This document shows, one piece after another, positions 1 through 8,448 of a stretch of 64,000 bases of DNA. The first letter of the stretch is position 1; every line of letters begins with the position of its first letter. Below the pieces are notes generated by a model, which had not been told where the DNA came from, ran no database searches, and worked only from the letters and a program-made list of their open reading frames with translations. The stretch is from the NCBI GenBank assembly GCA_014647935.1, contig BMQD01000020.1:1-64000 (forward strand), in the 5' to 3' direction. The stretch comes from Planomonospora parontospora. GTDB lineage: Bacteria; Actinomycetota; Actinomycetes; Streptosporangiales; Streptosporangiaceae. A program made the position numbers and the translations under genes.

Positions 1-927
1 CACGGCGTGCTGGGTGTCGCGGAGCATCTGGAGGCGGTGCCGGGCGGTGATGTCATGGCCGACGTTCACCGCGCCGAGGCGATGTCCGGTGGGGGAGTCG
101 AGCGGGTGGCCGTTGACCAGGTAGCGGCGCGCGGGCCGCCCGGGACGGCGGACCACCACCTCCTGGCCGGTGAACCGCTCCCGCAGGGCCCGGACCAGGG
201 GCAGCTCCTCCTCCTTCAGCAGGTGCCTGCCGTCGGCGTCGAACAGCTGGTAGGCCCGTGCCCAGTGACTGCTGTGCACCGGCGTCTCCGGTCCGTGGAG
301 AGCCTCGCGCATCGGCCGGTTGAACCGGATGATCCGGCCTTCGGTGTCGCACGCCGAGACCGGGACGTCGAGGCTGTCCAGCAGGGCCGACAGGAACATG
401 CGCTCCTCCTGCAGCTCCTGCCGGGCCCGCTCCGCGGACCGCGAGGAGATCTCCGCCTCGGCCATCACGGCCAGGCTGCCCAGGGTCTCCAGTTCCTCCC
501 GGTCCCATGCGCGGGGGCGGCCGTCGATCACGCACAGGGCGCCCAGGGGCTGGCCGCAGGGGGCGTGCAGCGGGGTGCCGGCGTAGGCGGCCAGCTCGCC
601 GCGGGCCACGGCGCCGATGTCGCGCCACCGCTCGTCGCACCGGGCGTCGCCCACCGCCAGCGGGGCGTCGTCGACGAGCAGGTGCCGGCACATGGACTGC
701 GACAGGGGAACGTCCCGGGAGGGCGGGAGCCCTCCGGTCCCGGTGTAGCTGAGGATGACCTGCCGGTCCTCGGCGATCAGCGTCACCAGGGCCGCCTGCA
801 CGCGCAGCAGCCTGACCGCCATCCGGGTCACCTGGTCCAGCAGCGGCACCCGGCGGACCTCCAGCAGGCCGGTCGAGCGCAGCGCCTCGAGCCGCTCCGG
901 ATCACGGACGCGGTCTTCCGTCGTCAT
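1..927 (-). CDS. GAF-PAS sensor protein, C-terminus beyond window
   Basis: The frame is open from the ATG at 927 down to base 1 with no stop, so 309 codons are visible and the rest lies off the left edge. Residues about 20-160 read as a GAF domain ending in a typical GALCVIDGRPR strand. A coiled linker follows (RSAERARQELQEE), then a PAS domain from about 178 (SLDVPVSACDTEGRIIRFN). Such proteins usually end in a histidine kinase, SpoIIE phosphatase or GGDEF output, and which one applies cannot be seen. It is transcribed away from the amidase gene at 1220. The GAF resembles that of the kinase at 36772 (FCVMDRRPR), so the two may be related sensors. The function is inferred from domains only. 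Confidence 0.8.
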   Translation of the reverse strand, partial: MTTEDRVRDPERLEALRSTGLLEVRRVPLLDQVTRMAVRLLRVQAALVTLIAEDRQVILSYTGTGGLPPSRDVPLSQSMCRHLLVDDAPLAVGDARCDERWRDIGAVARGELAAYAGTPLHAPCGQPLGALCVIDGRPRAWDREELETLGSLAVMAEAEISSRSAERARQELQEERMFLSALLDSLDVPVSACDTEGRIIRFNRPMREALHGPETPVHSSHWARAYQLFDADGRHLLKEEELPLVRALRERFTGQEVVVRRPGRPARRYLVNGHPLDSPTGHRLGAVNVGHDITARHRLQMLRDTQHAV

Positions 928-1219
928 GTGCCCATCTCCCCGTGGATCTCTCGTCAGTGAGAAATCGGTAGATGTAAGCCGTTTATGCCCTTTGTTGCGC
1001 GAGAATCTCATTCTCCCGCCCGCCGTCCGCGGGTGAGGCCGGCCGGCGGGAACGTTTGGACCCGCTCCTCGCGGAAAGGGAGTCGGGGCCTCCCCGTCCG
1101 GAGGCGGGCCGGGCCGGTGTCCGATCGGGAACCGGTTGGCGAACCGCCCCGTGTCGCACCGCGCGACCCGTTACGCTCCGGTCATTCCCCCGACAATCGA
1201 ATCCCCCTGGAGAGATTCC
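928..1219. promoter_or_regulatory. Divergent intergenic region, sensor gene / amidase
   Basis: These 292 bases separate two divergent genes and must hold both promoters. The left half is comparatively AT-rich (around 960-1015) and contains an inverted repeat GAGAAT-CTC-ATTCTC at 1001-1015, a candidate operator or small hairpin. I see no convincing gene here. An ATG at 1136 extends the amidase frame but lacks a ribosome binding site. Confidence 0.4.
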
Positions 1220-1987
1220 GTGGCCATCGACCTTGTTACCCGGCGCGAATGGGGTGCTCGCCAGCCGCGCGGTTCGTACACGCAGATCAGCTCCACCAGG
1301 GGCGTGAAGGTCCACTACACGGGCGGCCGGGTCGATCCCGGGATCGTCAACGACCACACCCGGTGCGTGGCCCTGGTGAAATCCATCCAGAACAGCCATA
1401 TGGATGGAAACGGCTGGATGGACATAGGCTACTCGTTAGTAGTTTGTCCGCATCGGAAGGTGTTCGAGGGGCGGGGGGCCAGACGCCTGCCCGCGGCGAA
1501 CGGCTCCGGGCTCAACAGCGGCCACTACGCCGTGCTCGGCCTGGTCGGCTCGTCCGGCCTGGTCCAGCCCACCGACAACATCCTGCACGGCATCCTCGAC
1601 GCCGTCGAGTACCTCCGGGAGCGCGGCGGCGCGGGCCGGGAGATCAAGGGTCACCGCGACGGATACGCGACCTCCTGTCCCGGCGAGCCGCTCTACACCT
1701 GGGTGCGGCGCGGCGCCCCCCGGCCCGGCGGCGCCCCCGACCCGCCCGAGCCGCACCCGTCGTTCCCCGGCCGGACGCTCAAGTACCCGCCGGTCATGGC
1801 CGGCGAGGACGTCCGCGCCTGGCAGCAGCAGATGCGCAAGCGCGGCTGGGGCATCGAGGTCGACGGCCTGTACGGCGAGCAGTCGCGGGACGTGTGCCGG
1901 GCCTTCCAGGAGGAGAAGGGGCTGACCGCGACCGGCGCGGTCGACCGCCTCACCTGGAACGCGACCTGGCAGGAACCGATCACCTGA
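1220..1987 (+). CDS. N-acetylmuramoyl-L-alanine amidase with peptidoglycan-binding domain
   Basis: Predicted zinc amidase of the PGRP/amidase_2 fold that cuts the bond between muramic acid and the stem peptide. Visible zinc ligands are H32 (VHYTGG), H145 (GHRDG) and C153 (SCPG). Residues 190-250 form a peptidoglycan-binding type 1 repeat (EVDGLYGEQSRDVCRAFQ). The GTG at 1220 is chosen because GGAGAG at 1208-1213 precedes it and the frame upstream does not look protein-like. With this start there is no signal peptide, which is odd for a wall enzyme; it resembles phage endolysins or amidases exported by other means. It ends tail to tail with the ABC ATPase gene, overlapping by 8 bases. Confidence 0.85.
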   Translation: MAIDLVTRREWGARQPRGSYTQISSTRGVKVHYTGGRVDPGIVNDHTRCVALVKSIQNSHMDGNGWMDIGYSLVVCPHRKVFEGRGARRLPAANGSGLNSGHYAVLGLVGSSGLVQPTDNILHGILDAVEYLRERGGAGREIKGHRDGYATSCPGEPLYTWVRRGAPRPGGAPDPPEPHPSFPGRTLKYPPVMAGEDVRAWQQQMRKRGWGIEVDGLYGEQSRDVCRAFQEEKGLTATGAVDRLTWNATWQEPIT

Positions 1988-2975
1988 CCTCCGGGCGGTG
2001 GCACGCCACCCAGTGGTCCTCGCCGATCCGGCGCATGACCGGCTCGACGGCCGCGCACTCCGGACCGGCCTCGGGGCAGCGGGTGCGGAAGCGGCACCCG
2101 CTGGGCGGCGTCACCGGCGACGGCGGTTCACCGCTGATCAGCCGGTCCGCCGGGGGCAGGCCGAGTCCGCCGCGGGGGACGGAGGCCAGCAGCGCCCGGG
2201 TGTAGGGGTGGGCGGGACGCTCCACCAGGGCGTCGCCGGAGGCCAGCTCGCAGGTCTTGCCGAGGTACATCACCAGGATGCGGTCGCTGACGTTCCTGAC
2301 GACAGCCAGGTCGTGGGCGATGAACACCAGCGTCAGCCGGTAGCGCTCCTTGAGCCGCTCCAGCAGGGTCAGGATCTGCGCCTGCACCGAGACGTCCAGC
2401 GCGGAGACCGGTTCGTCGCAGATCACCACCTCGGGGTCGAGCACGAGCGCCCGCGCGATGGAGACGCGCTGGCACTGCCCGCCGGAGAACTCGTGCGGCC
2501 GGCGGGCGGCGGCGGTGGCCGGGTCGAGCCCGACCGCCGCGAGCATCTCGTCGACCCGGTCGGCGCCCGTGCCCCAGATCCGGGGGCCCTCGGCGACGAT
2601 GTCGCGGACCCTGCGGCGGGGGTTCAGCGCGGAGACCGGATCCTGGAAGATCATCTGGAGTCGTCTGCGGGTCGCGCGCAGCGCCTCACCGCGCAGGGCG
2701 GTGAGCTCCACCCCGTCCAGCCGTACCGAGCCGCGGCGCGGCGGGGGCAGCTGCATGAGCGCCCGCGCGGTCGTGGACTTGCCGCAGCCGGACTCGCCCA
2801 CGATGCCGAGGGTCTCGCCGCGGGCCACGTCGAAGCTCACCCCGGAGACGGCGTGCACGCTCCGCCCGCGCCCGGCGGGGAACTCCACGAACAGGTCCTC
2901 CACCCGGAGCACCACCTCGCCGGCGGGACGGAGGTGGGCGGTTCCGCTACCTGCCACGACTGTCGGCTCCTTCAT
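1980..2975 (-). CDS. Oligopeptide/dipeptide ABC transporter ATPase (DppF/OppF type)
   Basis: Second ATPase of the importer encoded at 1980-7593. It carries Walker A GESGCGKST, the signature FSGGQCQRVSIARAL, Walker B VVICDEPVSALD and the C-terminal oligopeptide-transporter extension with Cys-rich CRFRTRCPEAGPEC, which in some members of this family binds an iron-sulfur cluster. The ATG at 2975 (MKEPTVV) is chosen; in-frame ATGs also exist at 2993 and 3011, all inside the upstream gene, which ends at 2947. The gene overlaps its upstream neighbour and is surely co-transcribed with it. Family assignment is firm, the substrate unknown; nickel, dipeptides and longer peptides are all possible for this family. 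Confidence 0.88.
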   Translation of the reverse strand: MKEPTVVAGSGTAHLRPAGEVVLRVEDLFVEFPAGRGRSVHAVSGVSFDVARGETLGIVGESGCGKSTTARALMQLPPPRRGSVRLDGVELTALRGEALRATRRRLQMIFQDPVSALNPRRRVRDIVAEGPRIWGTGADRVDEMLAAVGLDPATAAARRPHEFSGGQCQRVSIARALVLDPEVVICDEPVSALDVSVQAQILTLLERLKERYRLTLVFIAHDLAVVRNVSDRILVMYLGKTCELASGDALVERPAHPYTRALLASVPRGGLGLPPADRLISGEPPSPVTPPSGCRFRTRCPEAGPECAAVEPVMRRIGEDHWVACHRPEVR

Positions 2976-5034
2976 CGAGATCACTGAGATCATTGGGACC
3001 ACTGAGATCACCGGGGCGGCCGGCCGCCGCGGGGCGACCGGGCCCGCAGGGGCCGTCGAGGCCGCGGCCGTCGCTGTCGGTGCCGGTGCCGCTGCCGGTA
3101 TCGGCGGGGGCCCGCGCCCCGGTGTCCCGGGGGTACCAGCAGGCGTAGAGGTGGCCGGGCGTCTCGGCCGGCAGCAGCGGTGGCTCCTCCACCGCGCACC
3201 GCTCCCGGGCGTAGGGGCAGCGGGGATGGAACGAGCAGCCCGCCGGCGGGTCGGCCAAGTCGGGCGGGCGCCCGGCGATCAGGCGGAGCGGATGGTGGGC
3301 CGGGTCGGTCAGCTTCGGCACCGCCGCCAGCAGCGCCTCGGTGTACGGCATGCGGGTCCGCTCGAACAGCGCGGCGGTGGGCCCCCGCTCGACGACCTTG
3401 CCGGCGTACATCACGACGACCTCGTCGGCCCACTCGGCCACCACCGCCAGGTCGTGGCTGACCAGCACCACGGCCATGCGGCGCTCCTCGCGCTGCCGCC
3501 GGATCAGCCGGAGCACCTGGTCCTGGACGGTGACGTCGAGCGCGGTGGTCGGCTCGTCGGCGAAGAGCACGTCCGGGCCGCACGAGAGCGCCATGGCGAT
3601 CGTCACCCGCTGCCGCATCCCGCCGGAGAGCTGGTGCGGGTAGCGGCGCATCACGCGCGCGGGCTCGGGGACGCCGACCGAGGCGAGCAGTTCCGTGCCC
3701 CGCGCCCGGGCGGCCTTCGCGCCCAGGCCCAAGTGAACCCGGAGCGGCTCGGCGAGCTGCACGCCGATCCTGCGGACCGGGTTGAGCGCCGTCATCGGGT
3801 CCTGGAAGACGGCGCCGAACCGGGTCCCCAGGACGCGGCGCATCCGCTCGGGGCTCAGCCCGGTCAGGTCCCGCCCGTCCAGGTAGACCCTTCCGCCGCG
3901 CAGCGCCCCGGGGCCCGGGACCAGCCCGAGGACGGAGCGGATGAGCATGGACTTGCCCGAGCCGGACTCGCCCACGATCGCCAGGGTCCGGCCGCGCCGC
4001 ACGGTGAAGGAGACGCCGTCGACGGCGCGGACGGTGCCGCGCGGGGTCGGCAGGTGGGTGCGCAGACCGGCGACCTGGAGGAGCGCGCCCTCCTCGATCC
4101 GGTGCACCTGCCCGGGCGCGGGGAGGGGGACGGCCGGGCGGCGCCGTACGGGCTCCAGGCCGCTCTGCCGGACGTCGGTGAGCGCCCGCAGCCGGTCGCC
4201 GACCAGGTTGGCGGAGAGCACGGTCAGGAACATGACGAGCGAGGGGAGGAGCACCGCGTGCGGCGCGGTCTCCATGACGGGGCGGCCCTCGTTGATCAGG
4301 CCGCCCCAGGTGGGGGTGGGCGCCTGGACGGACAGGCCGAGGAAGGCCAGCCCGCCCTCGGCGACGATGGTGACGGCCATGCCGACGAAGGCGTAGGAGG
4401 CGGCGGGCAGCGCCACGTTGGGCGCGATCTCGCGCCACAGGACGCTCCGGTCGCGGGCTCCCAGTGCACGGGCCGCGGTGACGAACTCCCGTTCGGCGAA
4501 GACCAGGGTCGTGCCCCGGACGAGCCGGATCCAGGCGGGGACGCTCAGCACGCCCAGCACGGCGAGCACGTTGACCAGGCTCGCCCCCGCGAACGCCACC
4601 ACGGCCAGCGCGAACACCATCGCGGGGAAGGCGAGCGCGACGTCGTTGGCGCCCATGATGACGGCGTCGGTCCTGCGCCTGCGGTACCCGGCCAGGACGC
4701 CGAGGGGGGCGCCGGCCGCCAGACCGAGCAGGACCGCGCCGACGCCCACGCCGAGGGAGACACGGGCGCCGTGGGCGACCCGGCTGAGCAGGTCGCGGCC
4801 GAGCGCGTCGGTGCCGAACGGGTGCTCCGCGCTCGGGCCGGACCGGGGCGGCCCGGCGAGGGTCTCGTCGTAGCGGGGCAGCGGGAGCAGGTCCGCCGCC
4901 GCCGCGACGGCGACGACCAGCGCGAGCCAGCCCGCCGCGAGCCAGAAGGCCGGGCCCAGGCGCCGCAGGAGGCCGCGGTGTTCCGGGCGGTCCGGGCGGT
5001 CCGGACGGTCCCGGCGGCCCGGCGGCCTAGGCAC
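2947..5034 (-). CDS. Fused ABC permease-ATPase (DppC-DppD type)
   Basis: One 695-residue chain joins two proteins that are usually separate. Residues about 20-300 are a DppC-like permease with an N-terminal membrane helix (AFWLAAGWLALVVAVAAAA), the HPFGTDALGRD motif and the EAA loop (AARALGARDRSVLWREIAPN). Residues about 320-640 are a DppD-like ATPase with Walker A GESGSGKS, signature LSGGMRQRVTIAMAL, Walker B LFADEPTTALD and a Cys-containing C-terminal extension. The last 50 residues are low complexity. The frame is continuous, with no stop between the parts, so this looks like a true fusion. It overlaps the upstream permease gene by 8 bases. Permease-ATPase fusions of this kind are known in actinobacterial peptide importers. 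Confidence 0.88.
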   Translation of the reverse strand: MPRPPGRRDRPDRPDRPEHRGLLRRLGPAFWLAAGWLALVVAVAAAADLLPLPRYDETLAGPPRSGPSAEHPFGTDALGRDLLSRVAHGARVSLGVGVGAVLLGLAAGAPLGVLAGYRRRRTDAVIMGANDVALAFPAMVFALAVVAFAGASLVNVLAVLGVLSVPAWIRLVRGTTLVFAEREFVTAARALGARDRSVLWREIAPNVALPAASYAFVGMAVTIVAEGGLAFLGLSVQAPTPTWGGLINEGRPVMETAPHAVLLPSLVMFLTVLSANLVGDRLRALTDVRQSGLEPVRRRPAVPLPAPGQVHRIEEGALLQVAGLRTHLPTPRGTVRAVDGVSFTVRRGRTLAIVGESGSGKSMLIRSVLGLVPGPGALRGGRVYLDGRDLTGLSPERMRRVLGTRFGAVFQDPMTALNPVRRIGVQLAEPLRVHLGLGAKAARARGTELLASVGVPEPARVMRRYPHQLSGGMRQRVTIAMALSCGPDVLFADEPTTALDVTVQDQVLRLIRRQREERRMAVVLVSHDLAVVAEWADEVVVMYAGKVVERGPTAALFERTRMPYTEALLAAVPKLTDPAHHPLRLIAGRPPDLADPPAGCSFHPRCPYARERCAVEEPPLLPAETPGHLYACWYPRDTGARAPADTGSGTGTDSDGRGLDGPCGPGRPAAAGRPGDLSGPNDLSDLDEGADSRGR

Positions 5035-5965
5035 GCCGGATCCTGGGGTCGACGGCGGCGTAGGCGAGGTCCACCGCGAAGTTGACGAGCACGTAGCCGA
5101 CCGAGATCAGCACCACGCCTCCCTGCACTGCCAGATAGTCACGGGCGAAGATGGAGTCCACGACGAACCGGCCGACACCGGGCAGGCCGAAGAGCGTTTC
5201 GACGATCACCGCGCCGCCGATCATCGCGCCCAGGTTGAGCCCGACGGCGGTGACCAGGGAGACGGCCGAGGGGCGCAGCGCGTGCCGCCACAGGATGCGG
5301 CGCGGGGACAGGCCGCGGGCGCGGGCCAGCGTGATGTGGTCCTCCTGGAGGGTGGCGATCAGGTCGGTGCGCAGCAGCCGGGAGTAGACGGCCGTCTCCG
5401 GCAGGGCGATGGTGACCGCGGGCAGCAGCACCGAGGTCAGGTTCCAGCCGAGGTCCAGCGAGATCGGCGTCCAGCCGGTCGCCGGGAGCAGTTTCAGCTT
5501 GATCGCGAACACGAGGATCAGCAGTACGCCGAGCACGAACACCGGGGTGGAGAGCAGCCCGAAGCAGATCGCCGTCAGCGCGTGGTCCAGCGGCCCGCCC
5601 GGCCGCCGGGCGGCGGCGACCGCCGCCGGCACGGCGACGCCGAGCGCGACCAGCTGCGCGGCGGCCAGCAGTTCCAGGGTGACCGGGAGCCGGTCGGCCA
5701 GTGACTCCAGGACGGGGACGCCGGTGATGTAGGAGGTGCCGAAGTCGCCGGTGAGCAGGCCGCCGAGCCAGGAGCCGTACCGGACGAGCAGCGGGTCGTC
5801 GAGGCCGAGCTCCCGGCGGAGCCGCTCGTGCGCCTCCGGGGTCGCCGCCCCGCCCAGGATCTGCCCGACCGGGTCGCCGGGGAGCAGGCTGAGCAGGGCG
5901 TACGACAGGAAGGTGACGACGAGCAGCACCACCAGGAGGCGGACCGCCCGGAACACCGCGGTCAT
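5027..5965 (-). CDS. ABC transporter permease (DppB/OppB type)
   Basis: A 312-residue integral membrane permease of the BPD transport family. Its first helix (VRLLVVLLVVTFLSYALLSLLPGDP) and the adjacent GDPVGQILGG are the hallmark N-terminus of DppB/OppB. An EAA-type loop (ARARGLSPRRILWRHALRPS) follows, and the tail ends DPRIRRA, the usual DPR(I/V)R ending. The start ATG at 5965 overlaps the stop of the lipoprotein gene (ATGA, 5962-5965), implying coupled translation. A longer reading upstream to 6586 is only the shadow of the binding-protein gene. Together with the fused protein it forms the membrane channel. Confidence 0.9.
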   Translation of the reverse strand: MTAVFRAVRLLVVLLVVTFLSYALLSLLPGDPVGQILGGAATPEAHERLRRELGLDDPLLVRYGSWLGGLLTGDFGTSYITGVPVLESLADRLPVTLELLAAAQLVALGVAVPAAVAAARRPGGPLDHALTAICFGLLSTPVFVLGVLLILVFAIKLKLLPATGWTPISLDLGWNLTSVLLPAVTIALPETAVYSRLLRTDLIATLQEDHITLARARGLSPRRILWRHALRPSAVSLVTAVGLNLGAMIGGAVIVETLFGLPGVGRFVVDSIFARDYLAVQGGVVLISVGYVLVNFAVDLAYAAVDPRIRRA

Positions 5966-7593
5966 GACCGGCTGAGCCAGACGGAGCCGAACGGGTGGTA
6001 GGGCGTCGGCTGGCCGGTCAGCGGCAGTCCGGGCGAGCCGTCGGGCAGGGTGTGCTCGCCGATGCCGCGGACCCTGCTCCTGGCGATGACCGCCCCGGTG
6101 CTGAGGTGGTCGACGAAGATGTACGGCACCAGCTCGCGCAGCCGTCTCTGCACGGTGGCGTAGGCCCGCCTGCGCACGTCCGGCTGCGGGTTGGCCCGGC
6201 CGGTGTCGAAGGCGGTGCTGAGCTCGGCGTCCTGGATCCGGGAGACGTTGATGGAGATGTCGCCGACCGGGCGGGCGTAGTTCTGGTGCAGGTAGATGTA
6301 CTCCCCGTCGGGGTCCTGCGCGCTGAAGCCCACCGTGAGCATGGCGTTGAAGGCGCCGGTGACGGCGCTGGTGACCATGTCGGCCTGGTCGGCCTGCTTG
6401 ATCGAGACGTCCGCGCCGGCCCTGCGCCACATGTCCTGGGCGAGCTCGACGCCCTGCAGGCTGTTGGGGTCGGGTGTGGTGTGCAGGGTGAAGGAGACGG
6501 GTCCCTTCTCCGCCTCGACCTCCTTGATCAGCGCGGCCGCCCTGGCCGGGTCGTAGGAGGGGTAGTCGCCGCCGGGGGCGTACCACTCGGACTCCTTCGA
6601 CCAGGGGCCGTCGGCCGGCTCGGTCAGGCCCGCGCGCAGGGTGGTGGAGAAGGCCCGGCGGTCGAGGGCGTGCCCGAGGGCCCGGCGGACCCGCAGGTCG
6701 TCGAGGGGGGCGACCGCGGTGTTCAGCACGAAGGAGTACTCGGGGACGGCCATGCCGGCGGCCCGGTGGACCGTGTAGGCGTCCTTCATCGCGCCGAACC
6801 TGGTGATGTCGTCGTCACGGGTGGTGCCCATGGCGTCGACCCCGCCCGCCTCCAGGGTCTGGGCCCGGGTCTGGCTGTCGGGCAGGATCCGGAACTCGAT
6901 CTCGTCGAGGTAGGGCAGGCCCTTGCGCCAGTAGCCCGGGTTCCTGGTCACCACCATGCGGCTGCCCGGCTGGTACTCCTTGAACAGGAACGGGCCCGTC
7001 CCCACCGGCTTCCTGGAGGCGCCCTCCGGGTCGGCGAGCGACGCCCTGGGGACCATCATGCCGATCTGCGAGGCGAGGTAGTTGGGGAAGGCGACCCAGG
7101 GCCCCCGGAGCTCGACCTTCACCGTCATCGGGTCGACCAGGGTGAAGGACTCCACCGGCGCGAAGACCGCGCTGGTGAGGCGGGAGGCCTTCTGCGCCTC
7201 CAGGTTGGCCTTGACCACCGCTCCGTCGAGCGGTTCGCCGTTGGAGAAGGCGATCCCCGGGCGCACCTTGATGGTCCACTCGTCGGCGTCCGCGCTGGGG
7301 GTCACGGACTCGGCCAGGTAGGGTTTCCACTCGCCCTTCGCGTCCATGCCCACGAGCGGTTCGATGATCGTCGTCGCCATGCTGTAGGTCTGCGAGGCGA
7401 AGGAGTCGGCCGTGGGGTCGAACCCGTTCGCGTCGGCGCTGAGTCCGTAGACCAGCCGCCCGCCCGCCACCGGGGACGCTCCCGAGGCTCCCGGCGGTCC
7501 CGTCTCCGCGGTGGGGCGCTCCCCGCTGCAGGCGGCCAGCCCCAGCGGGACGAGCGACGCCAGCGAGACCGCCATGATCCTCAGACGTTTCAC
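5962..7593 (-). CDS. ABC transporter substrate-binding lipoprotein (SBP family 5)
   Basis: A 543-residue extracytoplasmic solute-binding protein, first gene of the importer operon. Residues 1-22 are a lipoprotein signal peptide with lipobox LAAC (acylated Cys22). The mature part shows the SBP_bac_5 pattern: GGRLVYGLSADANGFDPT near the start, the central YLAESVTPSADADEWTIKVRPGIAF region, and GTGPFLFKEYQPGSRMVVTRNPGYW. It would capture peptides or another small ligand and deliver it to the permeases. A perfect 26-bp palindrome lies 32 bases upstream of the start, so expression is probably controlled by the divergent TetR gene. The ligand cannot be read from the sequence. Confidence 0.9.
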   Translation of the reverse strand: MKRLRIMAVSLASLVPLGLAACSGERPTAETGPPGASGASPVAGGRLVYGLSADANGFDPTADSFASQTYSMATTIIEPLVGMDAKGEWKPYLAESVTPSADADEWTIKVRPGIAFSNGEPLDGAVVKANLEAQKASRLTSAVFAPVESFTLVDPMTVKVELRGPWVAFPNYLASQIGMMVPRASLADPEGASRKPVGTGPFLFKEYQPGSRMVVTRNPGYWRKGLPYLDEIEFRILPDSQTRAQTLEAGGVDAMGTTRDDDITRFGAMKDAYTVHRAAGMAVPEYSFVLNTAVAPLDDLRVRRALGHALDRRAFSTTLRAGLTEPADGPWSKESEWYAPGGDYPSYDPARAAALIKEVEAEKGPVSFTLHTTPDPNSLQGVELAQDMWRRAGADVSIKQADQADMVTSAVTGAFNAMLTVGFSAQDPDGEYIYLHQNYARPVGDISINVSRIQDAELSTAFDTGRANPQPDVRRRAYATVQRRLRELVPYIFVDHLSTGAVIARSRVRGIGEHTLPDGSPGLPLTGQPTPYHPFGSVWLSRS

Positions 7594-7624
7594 ACGTTCT
7601 CCTCCCGGTAGCCCCCGAGAGCAA

Positions 7625-7650
7625 TTTCACCGATAGTACTATCGGTGAAA
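7625..7650. promoter_or_regulatory. Perfect 26-bp palindromic operator, probable TetR site
   Basis: The half-site TTTCACCGATAGT is followed directly by its exact reverse complement, giving 26 bases of uninterrupted dyad symmetry. It sits between the ABC importer operon (start 7593, minus) and the TetR gene (start 7756, plus). Palindromes of this size between divergent genes are typical TetR operators. Control of both directions is inferred from position. Confidence 0.8.
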
Positions 7651-7755
7651 AATCGCACAAGTCCTTCGTGCCGTCCGTTCGCGCCGCCGGTTCCGGAGAA
7701 GCCACAGGTAGGGTGGTCGGCGGATCGGGAAGGGCGTCGCGGAGCGGGAGACGGG

Positions 7756-8409
7756 GTGGCAGTGGCCGGTGCACCGCTGAGCCGCAGCGAGGCCAAGGAC
7801 CTCACCCGGCGCCGCCTGATGCGCGCGGGCTTCGCCATCCTCGACGCCGAGGGCGAGGCGGGACTGACCACCGTCAAGGTCGCCCGGGCGGCGGGCATCG
7901 CCCAGTCGAGTTTCTACGTGCATTTCAAGGATCGGCAGGACCTGCTGCGGGCGCTCGGCGAGCAGGCGGGCGAGCGGCTGCGGGAGGCGATGCGCGAGGC
8001 GCGGATGCGGTCTGGGGAGGCCCCCGACGACAGGGAACGGCTCCGCGCGGCCTTCCGGCTCCCGCTGGAGGCCATCTGCCGTCACCCCGAGCTGTTCCGC
8101 ATCGGCCTGCGCGCCCGGCACGACCCGGCGTCGCCGCTGCGGGAGTATGCCCTGGCGACCGCGGCCGCCTACCGGGCCCACTTCGTCGCGGACCTGACGG
8201 CCATGGGCTTCCCGGTCGCCGACGAGGGCGACCGGCGCCGCCTGGAGATGATCGCCGACGGGGTCGGCGCGCTGACCAACGCGATGGCCCTCGGCCACCT
8301 GGAGGGGCGCTACCCCGATCTGGAGGAGGCAGTCGACGTCCTGGTGACCTTCTCCCGGGGCTATCTGCGGCTGCTCAGGCCGCCGCGCCGGCCGTTCAAT
8401 GGGATCTAG
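7756..8409 (+). CDS. TetR family transcriptional regulator
   Basis: The N-terminal helix-turn-helix region is clear (residues about 10-55: RRRLMRAGFAILDAEGEAGLTTVKVARAAGIAQSSFYVHFKD, quoted in parts: TTVKVARAAG, SSFYVHFKD). The rest is a helical ligand-binding domain. I chose the GTG at 7756 because purine-rich GGGAG lies just upstream and because an earlier in-frame GTG at 7645 falls inside the palindromic operator. The protein is then 217 residues, usual for the family. It faces away from the peptide importer and probably represses it and itself. It lies 39 bases before mutA and could also read through into it. Confidence 0.85.
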   Translation: MAVAGAPLSRSEAKDLTRRRLMRAGFAILDAEGEAGLTTVKVARAAGIAQSSFYVHFKDRQDLLRALGEQAGERLREAMREARMRSGEAPDDRERLRAAFRLPLEAICRHPELFRIGLRARHDPASPLREYALATAAAYRAHFVADLTAMGFPVADEGDRRRLEMIADGVGALTNAMALGHLEGRYPDLEEAVDVLVTFSRGYLRLLRPPRRPFNGI

Positions 8410-8448
8410 GGGCGGTGCCCCGGCGGGCGAACGCATACTATCCCCTGC

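Noticed and set aside
2350-5085. Very long open frame on the plus strand opposite the ABC transporter genes
   Set aside because: It is the antisense shadow of GC-rich coding sequence; the minus-strand frames have clear ABC motifs and the plus frame has none.
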